Below, one piece after another: positions 5,180 to 5,319 of a stretch of 5,319 nt of DNA; positions within the stretch are counted from its first letter, which is position 1, and every line of letters starts with the position of its first letter. Position numbers and translations under genes: made by a program. The notes under the pieces are model-generated. The model was not told the DNA's origin. It was given only the letters and a program-made list of their open reading frames with translations, and did no database searches. The DNA is from an uncultured Actinomyces sp. (lineage in GTDB: Bacteria; Actinomycetota; Actinomycetes; Actinomycetales; Actinomycetaceae), in the NCBI GenBank assembly GCA_937926195.1, contig CALEXZ010000035.1:1-5319 (forward strand), given 5' to 3'.

Positions 5180-5319
5180 ATGACCGGCTCTCGCCCCTAC
5201 TTCGACGCCCTGGGCCGCCAGCTCCAGGCCACCGCGCCCGCCTCCCTGCCGACTGCGCGCTACATCATGCCGCAGTTCGAGGAGCGCACCGCCTACGGCT
5301 TCAAGCGCCAGGACGCCTA
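5180..5319 (+). CDS. clpP2: ClpP2 protease subunit, N-terminal part (cut by window end)
   Basis: Only the first 46 codons are in the window. The segment TARYIMPQFEERTAYGFKRQ (25-44) matches the start of actinobacterial ClpP2 (RYIxPxFxExxxxGxK followed by the PYNKLFEERIIFLG region, which lies beyond the edge). The ATG begins one base after the clpP1 stop, with GGAGAG at 5167-5172 inside the end of clpP1, 7 nt upstream; this suggests coupled translation and matched amounts of the two subunits. No catalytic residues are in the visible part, so the assignment rests on this segment and on position after clpP1. Confidence 0.93.
   Translation, partial: MTGSRPYFDALGRQLQATAPASLPTARYIMPQFEERTAYGFKRQDA

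Noticed and set aside
4471..5181. Minus-strand open frame antisense to clpP1
   Set aside because: It is a low-complexity Gly/Val/Asp translation caused by codon bias of clpP1, whose own frame is unmistakable.

Overview
The window is a GC-rich (roughly 70%) stretch of bacterial chromosome with tightly packed genes. Four things point to a high-GC Gram-positive (actinobacterium): strong G/C bias in third codon positions, frequent GTG starts, a tandem clpP1-clpP2 pair, and a DtxR/IdeR-like iron-box candidate. The protein style would fit an Actinomyces-like genus, but that is inference from a single window.

Layout from left to right. (1) Positions 28-537, plus strand: a small nucleotidyltransferase of the ANT(2'')/Lin type, standing tail to tail with the next gene across 7 bases. 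(2) Positions 545-4370, minus strand, read right to left: a likely five-gene operon. It runs class I SAM-dependent methyltransferase, ABC ATPase (4-nt GTGA overlap), lipoprotein solute-binding protein, ABC permease (TGATG overlap), and a small cupin. The three ABC genes form a complete importer of the NitT/TauT/SsuABC type; its substrate cannot be read from the sequence. (3) Positions 4371-4560: a 190-bp divergent control region. It holds a DtxR/IdeR-like iron-box candidate close to the methyltransferase, and on the clpP side a GCCCG/CGGGC hairpin, a ClgR-like degenerate site and a perfect 14-bp palindrome. (4) Positions 4561-5178, plus strand: clpP1 with an intact Ser-His-Asp triad, followed after one base by the first 46 codons of clpP2, cut by the window edge.

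clpP1/clpP2 are housekeeping genes: they encode the two ring types of the ClpP protease. The more interesting part is the minus-strand cassette. Two overlapping gene junctions and short gaps suggest that the methyltransferase, importer and cupin are made together, perhaps under iron control. No established function is known to me for this combination. Several start codons were reassigned from junctions and ribosome binding sites: GTG 3507 for the ATPase, ATG 1721 for the permease and ATG 4370 for the methyltransferase. No tRNA, rRNA, CRISPR array, insertion sequence or phage gene was seen.
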